Assembly (NCBI GenBank): GCA_947505105.1
Contig: CANNKG010000008.1
Span: 1-59,732, forward strand
Direction of reading: 5' to 3'
Length of the DNA: 59,732 bases
From: Methylococcaceae bacterium
Lineage (GTDB): Bacteria > Pseudomonadota > Gammaproteobacteria > Methylococcales > Methylomonadaceae
Shown here one piece after another: positions 16,429-25,506 of this stretch. A model generated the notes under the pieces. The model made no database searches and had not been told where the DNA came from. It saw nothing but the letters and a program-made list of their open reading frames with translations. Within the stretch, counting starts at the first letter, position 1. Each line of letters opens with the position of its first letter. The position numbers and the translations under genes were made by a program.

Positions 16429-17118
16429 TTAAATCAAAATGAGTAATTCGGTTTGGGCCCGTAAATAATCTTCTGGAATACCGATATCAATAAAATGTCC
16501 ATAGGATATAAATAACTCGAAATGTTGCTGTTTAACAGCCTGAGTTAAAAAATCATTTTCTAATGAAAATGCTTGAGCAACTTTAAAATCGTCCAGAAGA
16601 TTAAGCGGGAAAACGTAACATCCGGCATTGATCAAGCCGATGCCGGTTTGTCCTTTTTCGGAAAAGCCGGTGACTCGGTTATCGATATGTTCAAGACGAC
16701 CATAACGTTCGGTATTGGATAACTGACAGGCGACTATAATGGGTTTTTGGGCGGTTAACCATTGTTGCTCTACGATCTGGGCATTAAATTCAAGAAAAGT
16801 GTCGCCATTAAAAATGAAAACATGATCACTGTTGCATTTTTGCATTGCTTGTCTAATTGCGCCGCCCGTTCCAAGCGGCGTTTGTTCTATTTCATACTCA
16901 AGATCCATACCTGCGAAGGTATCGCCAAAATGGTCAATGATCGTATGAGCTAAATAGCCTAACGATAAAATGATTCGAGTAAAACCTTGTTGGGCAAGAG
17001 AAGCTAAGAGTATTTCAAGAAATGGCCGTCCGGCAATCGGCGCCATGGGTTTTGGCAAATCCGAAACGACGGATTGCAATCGGGTACCAAAGCCGCCGGC
17101 AAGAATAATTGCTTCCAT
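16429..17118 (-). CDS. hddC: Heptose-1-phosphate guanylyltransferase (HddC-like nucleotidyltransferase)
   Basis: A sugar-phosphate nucleotidyltransferase of 229 residues. It has the signature EAIILAGGFGTRLQSVVSDL followed by PKPMAPI (1–27), the acceptor-side GTGGAIRQA and the metal-binding FNGDTFLE. Length and the adjacent gmhA and hddA point to the last step of GDP-D-glycero-alpha-D-manno-heptose synthesis. Its start overlaps the gmhA stop by one base. Specificity for GTP rather than another NTP is inferred from the neighbours. Confidence 0.85.
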   Translation of the reverse strand: MEAIILAGGFGTRLQSVVSDLPKPMAPIAGRPFLEILLASLAQQGFTRIILSLGYLAHTIIDHFGDTFAGMDLEYEIEQTPLGTGGAIRQAMQKCNSDHVFIFNGDTFLEFNAQIVEQQWLTAQKPIIVACQLSNTERYGRLEHIDNRVTGFSEKGQTGIGLINAGCYVFPLNLLDDFKVAQAFSLENDFLTQAVKQQHFELFISYGHFIDIGIPEDYLRAQTELLILI

Positions 17119-17717
17119 TATTCCAATTCCTTGAACAAAGCGCGTTCAACTAAACCACATAAAGTATGGCCTAAAATCAAATGGCCCTCCTGAATTTTTG
17201 GAGTATCAAGCGAAGGGGTTCTTAATAAATAGTCACACAAGTCGGCCATTGGGTTATTTTCTTGATGGCCGGTCAAACCAAGGGTGACTAATTTTTTGTT
17301 TTTCGCGGTTTTTAACGCGGTCAAAATATTCGGAGACTTACCGGAGGTTGAATAAGCGATAAATAGATCTCCAGGATTCGCTTGAGCTTCAATTTGTCTG
17401 GCAAATAACATTTCAAAACCATAATCATTTCCGATAGATGTCAGAATTGAACTATCCGTCGTTAACGCCATGGCGGGCAAACCAGGACGATCAAAGGCAA
17501 AACGGCTGACCAGTTCCCCGGCAATGTGTTGGGCATCTGCTGCACTACCGCCGTTACCGGCAATCAGAATTTTACCGCCTTTTTGCAAACACTCAATACA
17601 GGCAAGGGCAGCTTGGGCAAGCGTAGCGAGTAATTGCTCGTCTGCCAACATGGTCGAGACGATTCGTTGCGATTCTGTAAATTGATTGACGATGTAGGAA
17701 TGCATCAAATTCTCCAA
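17118..17717 (-). CDS. gmhA: Sedoheptulose-7-phosphate isomerase
   Basis: GmhA turns sedoheptulose 7-phosphate into D-glycero-D-manno-heptose 7-phosphate. The 199-residue SIS-domain protein has the family motifs GGKILIAGNGGSAADAQHIA and ELVSRF, GNDYGFEMLFARQ and the end IQEGHLILGHTLCGLVERAL. It overlaps hddA by 13 bases and hddC by one, a tight heptose cassette. Confidence 0.93.
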   Translation of the reverse strand: MENLMHSYIVNQFTESQRIVSTMLADEQLLATLAQAALACIECLQKGGKILIAGNGGSAADAQHIAGELVSRFAFDRPGLPAMALTTDSSILTSIGNDYGFEMLFARQIEAQANPGDLFIAYSTSGKSPNILTALKTAKNKKLVTLGLTGHQENNPMADLCDYLLRTPSLDTPKIQEGHLILGHTLCGLVERALFKELE

Positions 17718-18730
17718 GCCTGGGTTCCGTATTTAGTAAAATGACAATTACTGACTTGTCCTTCAAAAGCGTTCAAGGTTCTCATGACGGCCATACGTTT
17801 GTCGGGTGGCACAAAAAACATCATAAAGCCCCCTCCGCCCGCACCGGAGACTTTACCCGCGAGGGCACCGGATGAGATCGCCGCCGTGTAAATTTCCTCG
17901 ATATGTGAATTGGAAACCGATTTTGCAGAACGTTTTTTGCTTTCCCAACCTAGGCGCATCGATTCGACAATGCCCTCGAAATCGCCTTTTAATAGACACT
18001 CTTTCATAACTAGGGCTTCTTGTTTAATACCGTGCATTGCTTCAATGGCCGGGATTGAACCAGATTCAACATTGCCTTTTTGGTCGGCAATGATTTTTGC
18101 CGATTCTCGAGACACTCCGGTATAGAACAGCACTAACGAGGCTTCTAGTTCACAGATAATCCAATTTTTGATGCGCAACGGATTAATCACGGCACGTTCG
18201 TCGGCATAAAACTCCATGAAATTAAAGCCACCGAATGTCGCTGAATATTGATCCTGGCGTCCACCGCCTAAGCCGCAATCGATGCGTTCGATTTGAAAAG
18301 CCAAGTGCGCGATAGTGTAGTCGTCCAACGGTAAATTCAGTAATTCCGCGAAGACTCGAATCATCACCACCACTAAAGTTGATGATGAACCTAAACCAGA
18401 ACCCGCAGGTGCATCGCAAAACGTGCTCAGTTCCATCGGGATCAATTTTCCATTATTATAATGATTAATCATATGGTTATATACCGCTTTATGCAGATCG
18501 AGCTTGCCGTTTAATTCGAGTGGTTCGGTAATAGCCTTTACATTTTCGGTTTGTTGGTCAGTAGCGACAAACCGGACGATGGGTTCATCCAGCGTTTTAA
18601 TAACCGCATAAGCGTAACGATCAATGGTGGCGTTAAGGACATAACCACCATGAATATCGCAATAGGGTGAAACGTCGGTTCCGCCACCGGCAAGACCAAG
18701 GCGCAACGGAGCGCGAGAGCGAACTATCAT
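17705..18730 (-). CDS. hddA: D-glycero-D-manno-heptose 7-phosphate kinase
   Basis: A GHMP-family kinase of 341 residues: N-terminal RSRAPLRLGLAGGGTDVSPY, the ATP loop DAPAGSGLGSSST (about 107–119) and the C-terminal GKVSGAGGGGFMMFF. It phosphorylates heptose 7-phosphate at C1 in the GDP-heptose branch. The next enzyme, the GmhB phosphatase, is not in this window and would have to come from elsewhere. It is transcribed with gmhA and hddC. Confidence 0.92.
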   Translation of the reverse strand: MIVRSRAPLRLGLAGGGTDVSPYCDIHGGYVLNATIDRYAYAVIKTLDEPIVRFVATDQQTENVKAITEPLELNGKLDLHKAVYNHMINHYNNGKLIPMELSTFCDAPAGSGLGSSSTLVVVMIRVFAELLNLPLDDYTIAHLAFQIERIDCGLGGGRQDQYSATFGGFNFMEFYADERAVINPLRIKNWIICELEASLVLFYTGVSRESAKIIADQKGNVESGSIPAIEAMHGIKQEALVMKECLLKGDFEGIVESMRLGWESKKRSAKSVSNSHIEEIYTAAISSGALAGKVSGAGGGGFMMFFVPPDKRMAVMRTLNAFEGQVSNCHFTKYGTQAWRI

Positions 18731-18736
18731 ATTGAC

Positions 18737-18976
18737 TTACCTCGTTAGAAAACGTTGACTTAAATTAAAGTGATCCTGCATCGGTTGATCAACAGGAATG
18801 ATGGGCCTCCAACCCTTGACTGTTTTAAGCTTCACTTTAGTCGGCATTCGTAAATCAGCCTCAATTGCAACCAAAATATCTTTGCGTGTTGACATCGATA
18901 ATAGGGTGATGAGCATTTGTGCAATGGTGGATATGTAAGTGTTGCCAACATAACCGGATGCGCCAACAATAATCAT
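18737..18976 (-). pseudogene. Collapsed NDP-sugar epimerase/dehydratase gene
   Basis: A 79-codon frame fuses the two ends of a Rossmann-fold NDP-sugar enzyme: the N-terminus MIIVGASGYVGNTYI (G-x-x-G-x-x-G loop) and a C-terminus like GDP-mannose dehydratase/reductase family members (ILVAIEADLRMPTKVKLKTV then GWRPIIPVDQPMQDHFN, cf. G.RP.D...L.GWQP.IP.EQTL.D). The roughly 200 residues between, with the catalytic YxxxK, are missing. The frame stayed open, so it is either an in-frame internal deletion or a chance survivor. Beside the heptose genes it may once have modified GDP-heptose. Confidence 0.55.
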
Positions 18977-18988
18977 GTAATAGTCTCT

Positions 18989-21400
18989 TTAATGAGTAAG
19001 TAATAAAAGCTTTGGATTAGAAAATGCCAACCATTGGCTGCTAATATCGTTACCTGTGGGTTGGGCAACAAAAGTGATCGTGACCGATTTACCCGCATAA
19101 GCATCTATCGCTACTGAGATTGACTGAAATTGCAGTTTTTGATCCGCTTTGGGAGGTATCACTTCCTGCGAAAATAGTACTTGTTGGCTTGCGCTTTGAT
19201 GATCGTCGATTAAGACCGAGGCTTTCATCGCTTCTTTAGCCGGATAAACCATACTCAGTCCAAAAACGAGATGGGTATTCGGCTCGATGCGCACATTATC
19301 AAATCGGTATGAAAAACCTGAAATCAGCGTTAGTGAATTTTCAGCGCCTAACCTCGATTCCCACGGGAGAATCAGCGCACCTTTGCCGGATGGGGTATCT
19401 ACATGGACGGGGTCATTGATGTGACCTTGAGGAAATTCGGTAATAAAGTCATATAAAACAGGATGATTTTGCGCGAGTGATTTGGCATGCCAATCGGCGG
19501 TGACGTCAGTGAGATGCCCCGGCGTCGTTTCTGCAAATATCTGCGTGTCTTGCCGATCATCTTTGATCGCCCCTGTGTTTAAACTGATACATTCAAGTGG
19601 TCGTGAATGGCCACCGTAAATCTGAAAAAAACTACCGCCGAAGAGCGACCATTGGCAATGTTCCGGATGGGCTAATAATTTCAGTGGGGCAGAGGATTTA
19701 GGATCTTTGTCAACAATATCACGTTTGACCATTTCGGCGTAACGACTGCTATACACAAAAAATATCTGATTGAAGTGTTTCAACAGCAGCGAGTCTAAAC
19801 TGATTGAAGCGGTGGCTAGAAATATTAACAACAGCCATATCGGCACTCGACTTCGTTGAGATTGTTGACCCACCGCCCAAGCGCCGATTAGCAGCATTAG
19901 AATAAACGGCGCGAATAACCAACGCTGTTCAAGTCGAGTCGTTGCAATTGGCGGAATTAGCAAAATCAATGCCAATATGAATAACGCAACTGGCCAGCGT
20001 AATGCTAGCCAAACAGACGATGAAAATGAAGCTTTGTTGACAATAACGTTTCTGACGCCTAATGCAGCCGATAATAAGAACATTCCCAGAATCAGTGAGG
20101 CCAGGAGCCAACTAGGAAACCAGGGTAAAGAGGCTAGGTTGACGCCAGCCAGATACTCAGGCCCCTCGTTGAAACCAAAGATGGAATGCATTGCTTGTCT
20201 TAAATGTGTAAAGATGATTTGGAAATCAAATTTTGGGCGTTCTCTCTCAGTGCCTACTAAAAAGGGAGTGGACAAGATTAGGTTTTTGTAACCGATATAG
20301 AAAATCGGTAAAGCGATGCTGGCGCTTAATAATGCGCTTAGACGCTTTACCGATAATTGCCGAAAGTGCGGAAAAATGATGAATACCGCAGCCAGCCAGG
20401 GAGCGATCACAATATAACGTTCATGATTGTGGATCACCAAAAATGCGAGAATAATCATCAACCCGCCATTTTGCCAAGCAGATTTTGGCTGCGCATCGGT
20501 GCTTTGAATAAGATAAATAATCGCAAGAAACATCGGTAAGGCCAAACCTTCCACCGGGCCAATCACCTGTGTCACCTGATAGGCACCAAATCTCGATGTT
20601 GCAACCGCAAGGGTGAGTGCCAACGCTACCGCAATGCGTCCTTGACTAAAGCGATAGGCAATTAAGTAAAAAATCACTGCGCTTAAGGTTTGTAATAGCC
20701 TATTAACCAATTGGTAATAGGGCATCGAGGTATCAAATAAATTGAAAAGCAGCAAAATAAATCCTGCTGCGACGGGTCGAAATTTATCCTGACATACCAC
20801 TGTCAGTAATTGACTGAATTTTGTGCCGCAGCTTTCGGCTTTGAATGCCAATAAATAAAGTAAATTATCGCCGAAAAAAACGCTGGGTGTGATTGGAGCA
20901 AACCGCCAAAGGATACAAGCAAATGCTAATAAACTAACTAGCGGTAATTGAAATTTCATTTGCTTCAGCCATTGGTAATGACTGGGTTTTTGACGGGTTT
21001 CTGAATGGAATGACGCCGGTTTTAAAGACCAAAATTTGGCAGTTGAAAAATTGAAGACCACAATCAAGGGTATCAACGCTGTTTGTACATAAAAAGGATC
21101 GAAACCGGTATTTTCAACAATATAAGCCAACGTTAAAGTATTCAAACCAATGGATACCAAGCCGGCAAATACATATTTATAGAGTCGTCCTTTGAAAGAT
21201 AATTGCTCTTCTGGTTTGAAAACCCATACATGATTCAGGGAGTAGGTGAGGATCATCCCTAATAATGAGACTGCTATGAGGGAGAATAAATAATTAACGT
21301 GCAATATTTTGACGAGGAGAAAAAATAAAATAAAAGTGAAAACAAAATTTAGGGCGCCGACGACGGTAAATTTCGAAAATTCAATTTTTAAATTATGCAT
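18989..21400 (-). CDS. GtrA domain fused to a GT-C-type membrane glycosyltransferase
   Basis: The start is set at the ATG of MHNLKIEFSKFTVVGALNFV because GAGGAG lies 5 bases upstream. A TTG 12 bases earlier is less likely. Residues about 5–125 form a GtrA-like domain with four membrane spans. Residues about 150–560 form a second multi-span module with FGDNLLYLLAFKAESCG, resembling GT39/GT-C enzymes that use lipid-linked sugars. The C-terminal about 150 residues look like a periplasmic beta-sandwich. The GtrB-like glycosyltransferase gene follows the methyltransferase just upstream in the operon, so this protein probably uses the polyprenyl-phosphate sugar that enzyme makes. Confidence 0.75.
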   Translation of the reverse strand: MHNLKIEFSKFTVVGALNFVFTFILFFLLVKILHVNYLFSLIAVSLLGMILTYSLNHVWVFKPEEQLSFKGRLYKYVFAGLVSIGLNTLTLAYIVENTGFDPFYVQTALIPLIVVFNFSTAKFWSLKPASFHSETRQKPSHYQWLKQMKFQLPLVSLLAFACILWRFAPITPSVFFGDNLLYLLAFKAESCGTKFSQLLTVVCQDKFRPVAAGFILLLFNLFDTSMPYYQLVNRLLQTLSAVIFYLIAYRFSQGRIAVALALTLAVATSRFGAYQVTQVIGPVEGLALPMFLAIIYLIQSTDAQPKSAWQNGGLMIILAFLVIHNHERYIVIAPWLAAVFIIFPHFRQLSVKRLSALLSASIALPIFYIGYKNLILSTPFLVGTERERPKFDFQIIFTHLRQAMHSIFGFNEGPEYLAGVNLASLPWFPSWLLASLILGMFLLSAALGVRNVIVNKASFSSSVWLALRWPVALFILALILLIPPIATTRLEQRWLFAPFILMLLIGAWAVGQQSQRSRVPIWLLLIFLATASISLDSLLLKHFNQIFFVYSSRYAEMVKRDIVDKDPKSSAPLKLLAHPEHCQWSLFGGSFFQIYGGHSRPLECISLNTGAIKDDRQDTQIFAETTPGHLTDVTADWHAKSLAQNHPVLYDFITEFPQGHINDPVHVDTPSGKGALILPWESRLGAENSLTLISGFSYRFDNVRIEPNTHLVFGLSMVYPAKEAMKASVLIDDHQSASQQVLFSQEVIPPKADQKLQFQSISVAIDAYAGKSVTITFVAQPTGNDISSQWLAFSNPKLLLLTH

Positions 21401-21440
21401 TTTGCTCCTCAATCAAAGGTAATAGCTATTGGTCAGACAA

Positions 21441-22361
21441 TTAAAGAAACTTATCTCGAATCAAATAATTGGGACGTTTGCGTACTTCTTCGTTAATCCG
21501 CCAGACATATTCGCCGATCACGCCCAACATAATCATAATCAATCCGCCCACTAATAAGATCACGATCATCAGCGGTGCCCAACCTGAAAACGGGGTGGCC
21601 CCCATAAACCAACTATAAATAATCGTGAGACTGTAGAGCACACCAAGAGCAGACGTGATGAGTCCAACCAGGGAGATAAAGCGAATAGGGAGGTAGGAGG
21701 CATCAAGCACGGCATCCAGAAAGTTTTTAAGTTTTTTGCCGAAATTGTATTGAGATTTACCGATGGTGCGTTTTAAGCGGACATACGGGATAAAACTGGT
21801 CCGATAACCGGTCCAGAGTAAATCGCCCTGGAAAAAACGATGTCTGACATCAATCGCGTTAAAAACATCCATCACTTTTCGATCCATCAATACAAAATCA
21901 AAGCCACCGGGAGGGATTTGCGGCAGCGACATACGCAACACGCCATAGGCTAAACGTGAAAACAGTTTGGCCGATAAGGTATCCGAACGATCGGTTCGAT
22001 AGCAAATGACGATTTCGGAGCCGGTTTGCCAATGTTCGACCATCTGAGGGATTAGTTCAACCGGATCTTGGAGATCGGCCGAAATATTGATAATCGCGTC
22101 GCCAGTGGCTTCCTGAAAGCCTGCAATCATTGCGGCCATTTGACCGAAATTACGGGTGAAAGTAATCACCTTCACTTGCGAATCATGTTCGCGTAGGCTC
22201 AGCGCCTCTTTAAGCGAACCATCTTTAGAACCGTCATCGATAAACACGATTTCATATTCGTGATCTTTGAGGTCGGTTGAAAAGACCTGGTGGATTTTTT
22301 CATAAGTTTTAGTCAGTGCGCCTTCATTATGATAGACAGCGACCACAAAAGAGATTTTCAT
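21441..22361 (-). CDS. GtrB-like polyprenyl-phosphate glycosyltransferase (GT2)
   Basis: A GT2 enzyme of 306 residues: ISFVVAVYHNEGAL, FIDDGSKDGSL, the metal-binding-type region ISADLQDPVELIPQM, then two C-terminal membrane helices (about 230–250 and 262–285) and the ending GEYVWRINEEVRKRPNYLI seen in GtrB/DPM1-type proteins. It should move a sugar from a nucleotide donor to undecaprenyl phosphate. Its start overlaps the methyltransferase stop by 4 bases (ATGA). The neighbouring GtrA/GT-C fusion is the natural partner. Confidence 0.88.
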   Translation of the reverse strand: MKISFVVAVYHNEGALTKTYEKIHQVFSTDLKDHEYEIVFIDDGSKDGSLKEALSLREHDSQVKVITFTRNFGQMAAMIAGFQEATGDAIINISADLQDPVELIPQMVEHWQTGSEIVICYRTDRSDTLSAKLFSRLAYGVLRMSLPQIPPGGFDFVLMDRKVMDVFNAIDVRHRFFQGDLLWTGYRTSFIPYVRLKRTIGKSQYNFGKKLKNFLDAVLDASYLPIRFISLVGLITSALGVLYSLTIIYSWFMGATPFSGWAPLMIVILLVGGLIMIMLGVIGEYVWRINEEVRKRPNYLIRDKFL

Positions 22362-23107
22362 CGACGGTCTCCTCGTTCACACATCAGAAAAATACTGGAA
22401 CATAAATCCGGATAATGCTGCCCAAGTTTAAAGCAGCCGTCCAAATAGTCTTGAGAAATAATATCCGTTTGCAAGAGGCGGTCCCATTGGAAATTCGCTA
22501 AGGCTTTAAAAAAGATGCCTGAGCGATGGACGACTTTTAAACCAGCCGCCACGGTATCGCGTTCGAGGGTGTCCAAAGTATAAGTGCAACGATGACCGTG
22601 TTCGGCTTCGGCAGGCGTGACGGCGGCATTGTGACTGATTAAACCCATTTTGACTGCAATTTGGCGCGAAGGCGCATTGGCATTGGGACAAACCAGAAAA
22701 AAACGTCCGTGCTCACTTAACCATTCTTCATTAACGCGTTTCAAGACTCGGACCGGATCATCTAAATGTTCCAAAACATGGGTGAGCACAATATTGTCAT
22801 AGCGTTTTGGCAGGGTAACACTTTCAAAGACTGCGTTGATAAACTGAATTTTGGGATCAAGTTTTTGTTTTGCCTCGCTCATGGCTTGGTCGGAGGCTTC
22901 GACGCAGGTAATGTCTTCAAAAAGAGGTTGGAGCCTGCGCGTAAAATCACCTTTGAAACTACCCAGTTCAAGGATGCTGCCGGGGTTGAAAAAGGGTTCA
23001 AACGCTTGGATCATGAAAGGATGCATTACATCGAAATCAAAACCGTAAGCGTACTTGTGATTATGGGAATCTTTTATTTCGTCATTATAATCACGCTGAC
23101 TGTTCAT
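22358..23107 (-). CDS. Class I SAM-dependent methyltransferase
   Basis: 249 residues with motif I SILELGSFKGDFTRRL (about 42–57), VEASDQAMSEAKQ and IVLTHVLEHLDDPVRVLKRV, typical of the methyltransferase-11/23 group acting on sugars or small molecules in polysaccharide loci. The first 16 bases overlap the acetyltransferase gene and the end overlaps the GT2 start by 4, so it is co-translated within the operon. The substrate is unknown. Confidence 0.87.
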   Translation of the reverse strand: MNSQRDYNDEIKDSHNHKYAYGFDFDVMHPFMIQAFEPFFNPGSILELGSFKGDFTRRLQPLFEDITCVEASDQAMSEAKQKLDPKIQFINAVFESVTLPKRYDNIVLTHVLEHLDDPVRVLKRVNEEWLSEHGRFFLVCPNANAPSRQIAVKMGLISHNAAVTPAEAEHGHRCTYTLDTLERDTVAAGLKVVHRSGIFFKALANFQWDRLLQTDIISQDYLDGCFKLGQHYPDLCSSIFLMCERGDRR

Positions 23108-23570
23108 GCTTTGCCTCGTCGGTTAAATTGAGTTTCATGGTCACAAATTCGTTATTCGTGGATTCTTCATTAAATTCGAATTTTTTATATAAATTAATAG
23201 CCGCTTGGTTGTCTTTACCAACTTCCAAACCAATTTGCCGCGCCTCGTGGGTTTTTGCGTAATCTATGCACTGTTTAAGTAGCATAGCGGCGATACCGTG
23301 ACCGGTCCAGGGGCTGAGGACACTGACATGGGTAATAAAAGCTTTGTGGGTGAGCTGATCGTTGCAATAGGCTGCAACGAACCCAACCAAACGACGTTGA
23401 ACCCACGCTTCAAAACGGAGCGACCGGTTGATGATTTTAGTAGTGTAGTCATGGAGTTGGACTCGGCTACTGAGCGGTGGAACAAATTGCGAATCACATA
23501 GCGCCAGATGTTCGAGAATTTCCGGAGCAGAAGCCTGATTGCAAGAAAATTCAAGGTCAGGTGGCATCAT
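23091..23570 (-). CDS. GNAT-family N-acetyltransferase
   Basis: 159 residues with the GNAT core: FITHVSVLSPWTGHGIAAMLL (motif A, acetyl-CoA loop near G-H-G-I-A) and IGLEVGKDNQAAINLYKKFEF (motif B). In this setting it probably N-acetylates an amino sugar, perhaps the product of the DegT aminotransferase farther upstream. That link is inferred from co-location. It overlaps the upstream beta-propeller gene by 4 bases and the methyltransferase by 17. Confidence 0.87.
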   Translation of the reverse strand: MMPPDLEFSCNQASAPEILEHLALCDSQFVPPLSSRVQLHDYTTKIINRSLRFEAWVQRRLVGFVAAYCNDQLTHKAFITHVSVLSPWTGHGIAAMLLKQCIDYAKTHEARQIGLEVGKDNQAAINLYKKFEFNEESTNNEFVTMKLNLTDEAKHEQSA

Positions 23571-24532
23571 TCTAATACCGCCGCGCCAAAGCCATGTCGC
23601 CCAAATTCGTTACCGTTATAAAGTAAATATACTTTGCCATCCATTTCAAAGACATGGGGATAGCACAACATATCGGAATCCCAGGAGTCCGGAGTGACAT
23701 CAAGTAGCAGTTGATCATCGTCGCGGGTCCAATCTTTTAAATCTTTTGACCACGCATGGCCGATCCGATAGCCTCGATCCTTATTTTTTCTAAAGTCGAA
23801 GGATTGGCGGTAGCAGAAAAACATATGATAGGTGTCGTCAATCGCAACCACGGTCGGTAAGGCTTGACTTTCATCCGGTCCAAGACGATCCGTAATTATT
23901 TGTCTGGCTTCTTCTTTGACCCAATCGATGCCATTGCTTGACGTGGCATGACCAATTTTATAGGTGCGATCGGGGGCTTGATCCGGGTTAAATTGTTGCC
24001 AGCCGGTCCCGAAAATGTACCACATATGAAATACGCCATCGATCACTTTTACAAAGCCATCGCCCACCAAACAAGGTTCATGCAAGGACGCCGCTAATAC
24101 CGGGCCCGGACCGATCTTCTCAAAGGTCAGGCCATTGTCACGACTCAGTGCCAAGCCGATCCCGGTGTCTACCGACACTGAAACACGCCGGTTCCAGCCA
24201 CAGGTGTAACCATAGATCAAATCGCCATGGCGTAGGATATTCATCGGAAAGATACCATGTTCGTCGAAACAGCCCAATTCACCTAGGGGGATGACCGGCT
24301 GTTCGGCAACGCGTAAAACCCGTTGCAACAATTTATCCATATCGACAAAAGCGATATGGCTTAAATATTTACCATTGTTTGGATCGAGGGCGCGGGTCGA
24401 AAAATAAATGCGCACGAAGTCATCAAACACCAGTGCTTGCGGTGATTGAGCAAATTGTAGGCACTGATTAGGCAATTGATGTGCGGTAGGATCAAAAATT
24501 TTGCCGAGTTTTTTCCATTGCATCTGTTTCAT
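23567..24532 (-). CDS. Glycosidase-like beta-propeller protein (copy 2)
   Basis: 321 residues with repeated propeller-blade sequences (VRIYFSTRALDPNNGKYLSH, DGVFHMWYIFGTGWQ, KDLKDWTRDDDQ) like the five-bladed fold of GH43/GH32/GH130-related proteins. It is paralogous to the next gene upstream (both start WKKLGK.FDP and end in …GRHGFG.A.LE). Such proteins occur in polysaccharide loci near WbqC and may bind or trim sugars, or may not be glycosidases at all. There is no signal peptide, so it should be cytoplasmic. Confidence 0.7.
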   Translation of the reverse strand: MKQMQWKKLGKIFDPTAHQLPNQCLQFAQSPQALVFDDFVRIYFSTRALDPNNGKYLSHIAFVDMDKLLQRVLRVAEQPVIPLGELGCFDEHGIFPMNILRHGDLIYGYTCGWNRRVSVSVDTGIGLALSRDNGLTFEKIGPGPVLAASLHEPCLVGDGFVKVIDGVFHMWYIFGTGWQQFNPDQAPDRTYKIGHATSSNGIDWVKEEARQIITDRLGPDESQALPTVVAIDDTYHMFFCYRQSFDFRKNKDRGYRIGHAWSKDLKDWTRDDDQLLLDVTPDSWDSDMLCYPHVFEMDGKVYLLYNGNEFGRHGFGAAVLE

Positions 24533-24538
24533 GGCAGC

Positions 24539-25501
24539 TTACTCCAATATTCCGTCGAGTTCTGCCAAACCAAAACCGTGACGTCCGACTTGATTGCCCA
24601 GATAAGCCATATAAGTCTTACCATCGAGTTCAAAAACATGCGGATAACTTTGCATTTCAGAATCCCAACCTTCTTCGGAAATAGTGATACCGGCGCGGCT
24701 ATCATCGCGCGTCCAGTCCAGCAAATTATGACTATGAGCATAGCCAATCCGGTAACCGTTTTGTTTGCCGCGATAATGACTGCTGTAACGGTAACAAAAG
24801 AACATATGATAAACGCCATTGGCAAAGAAGACATCCGGGCTCGCCTGGGCTTCATCTTCTTCAATACGGCTTTCGATCAGGTCTTTGTTCACTTTACGCC
24901 AAGTGATGCCGTCATCTGAAATCGCCATGCGTATTTTATAAACGGGTTCAGCGCGGCCATCGACCAGTTTCCATTTGCGCCCAGCGATATACCAAAGATA
25001 CCAAGTGTCATTGAAACGTCTGATTTTTGGGCCACTCAATACGAAAGGTTCATCGGGGGAATAGCTCAATACTGGGCCATTACCGATTTTGGTGAAGTGT
25101 TTTCCTTGATCGGTACTGACCGCGACACCGATTGCGACGTTGAACGGGACTGATTCGCAGCGGGTCCAGCCCGCATAATAGGCACGTAATTCATTGCCGT
25201 GTCGAATCACCGATACCGGATAGGTACCAAATTCATCAAATTCACCCAATCCGCCTAAATTAAGAATCGGTTGCTCACTGACTTCAAGAATGTTGAACAA
25301 ATTGTTCCGATCAAGATCGACATAGGCCGAATAACTGACATATTGGCCATTCTGGTCGGCAGGCGGGCGGCACGAAAAATAGACGCGCACTCTGTCGTCG
25401 AACATCAAGGTGGCAGGCGCTTGGGCAAATTCTTTCAACCAACTGCGTCCGGTGACTGTTTGTGGGTCAAATACTTTGCCCAGTTTTTTCCAGGTGAACA
25501 T
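24539..25501 (-). CDS. Glycosidase-like beta-propeller protein (copy 1)
   Basis: The start is set at the Met of MFTWKKLGKVFDPQ (25501). An upstream in-frame start at 25537 would add 12 residues overlapping wbqC and has no counterpart in the paralogue. The 320-residue product shows blades with acidic residues at equivalent places (DRVRVYFSCRPP, DEPFVLSGPKIRRF, GWDSEMQSYPHVF) as in its neighbour. The role is inferred as sugar binding or cleavage in surface glycan assembly. No signal peptide is present. Confidence 0.7.
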   Translation of the reverse strand: MFTWKKLGKVFDPQTVTGRSWLKEFAQAPATLMFDDRVRVYFSCRPPADQNGQYVSYSAYVDLDRNNLFNILEVSEQPILNLGGLGEFDEFGTYPVSVIRHGNELRAYYAGWTRCESVPFNVAIGVAVSTDQGKHFTKIGNGPVLSYSPDEPFVLSGPKIRRFNDTWYLWYIAGRKWKLVDGRAEPVYKIRMAISDDGITWRKVNKDLIESRIEEDEAQASPDVFFANGVYHMFFCYRYSSHYRGKQNGYRIGYAHSHNLLDWTRDDSRAGITISEEGWDSEMQSYPHVFELDGKTYMAYLGNQVGRHGFGLAELDGILE

Positions 25502-25506
25502 ATAAA

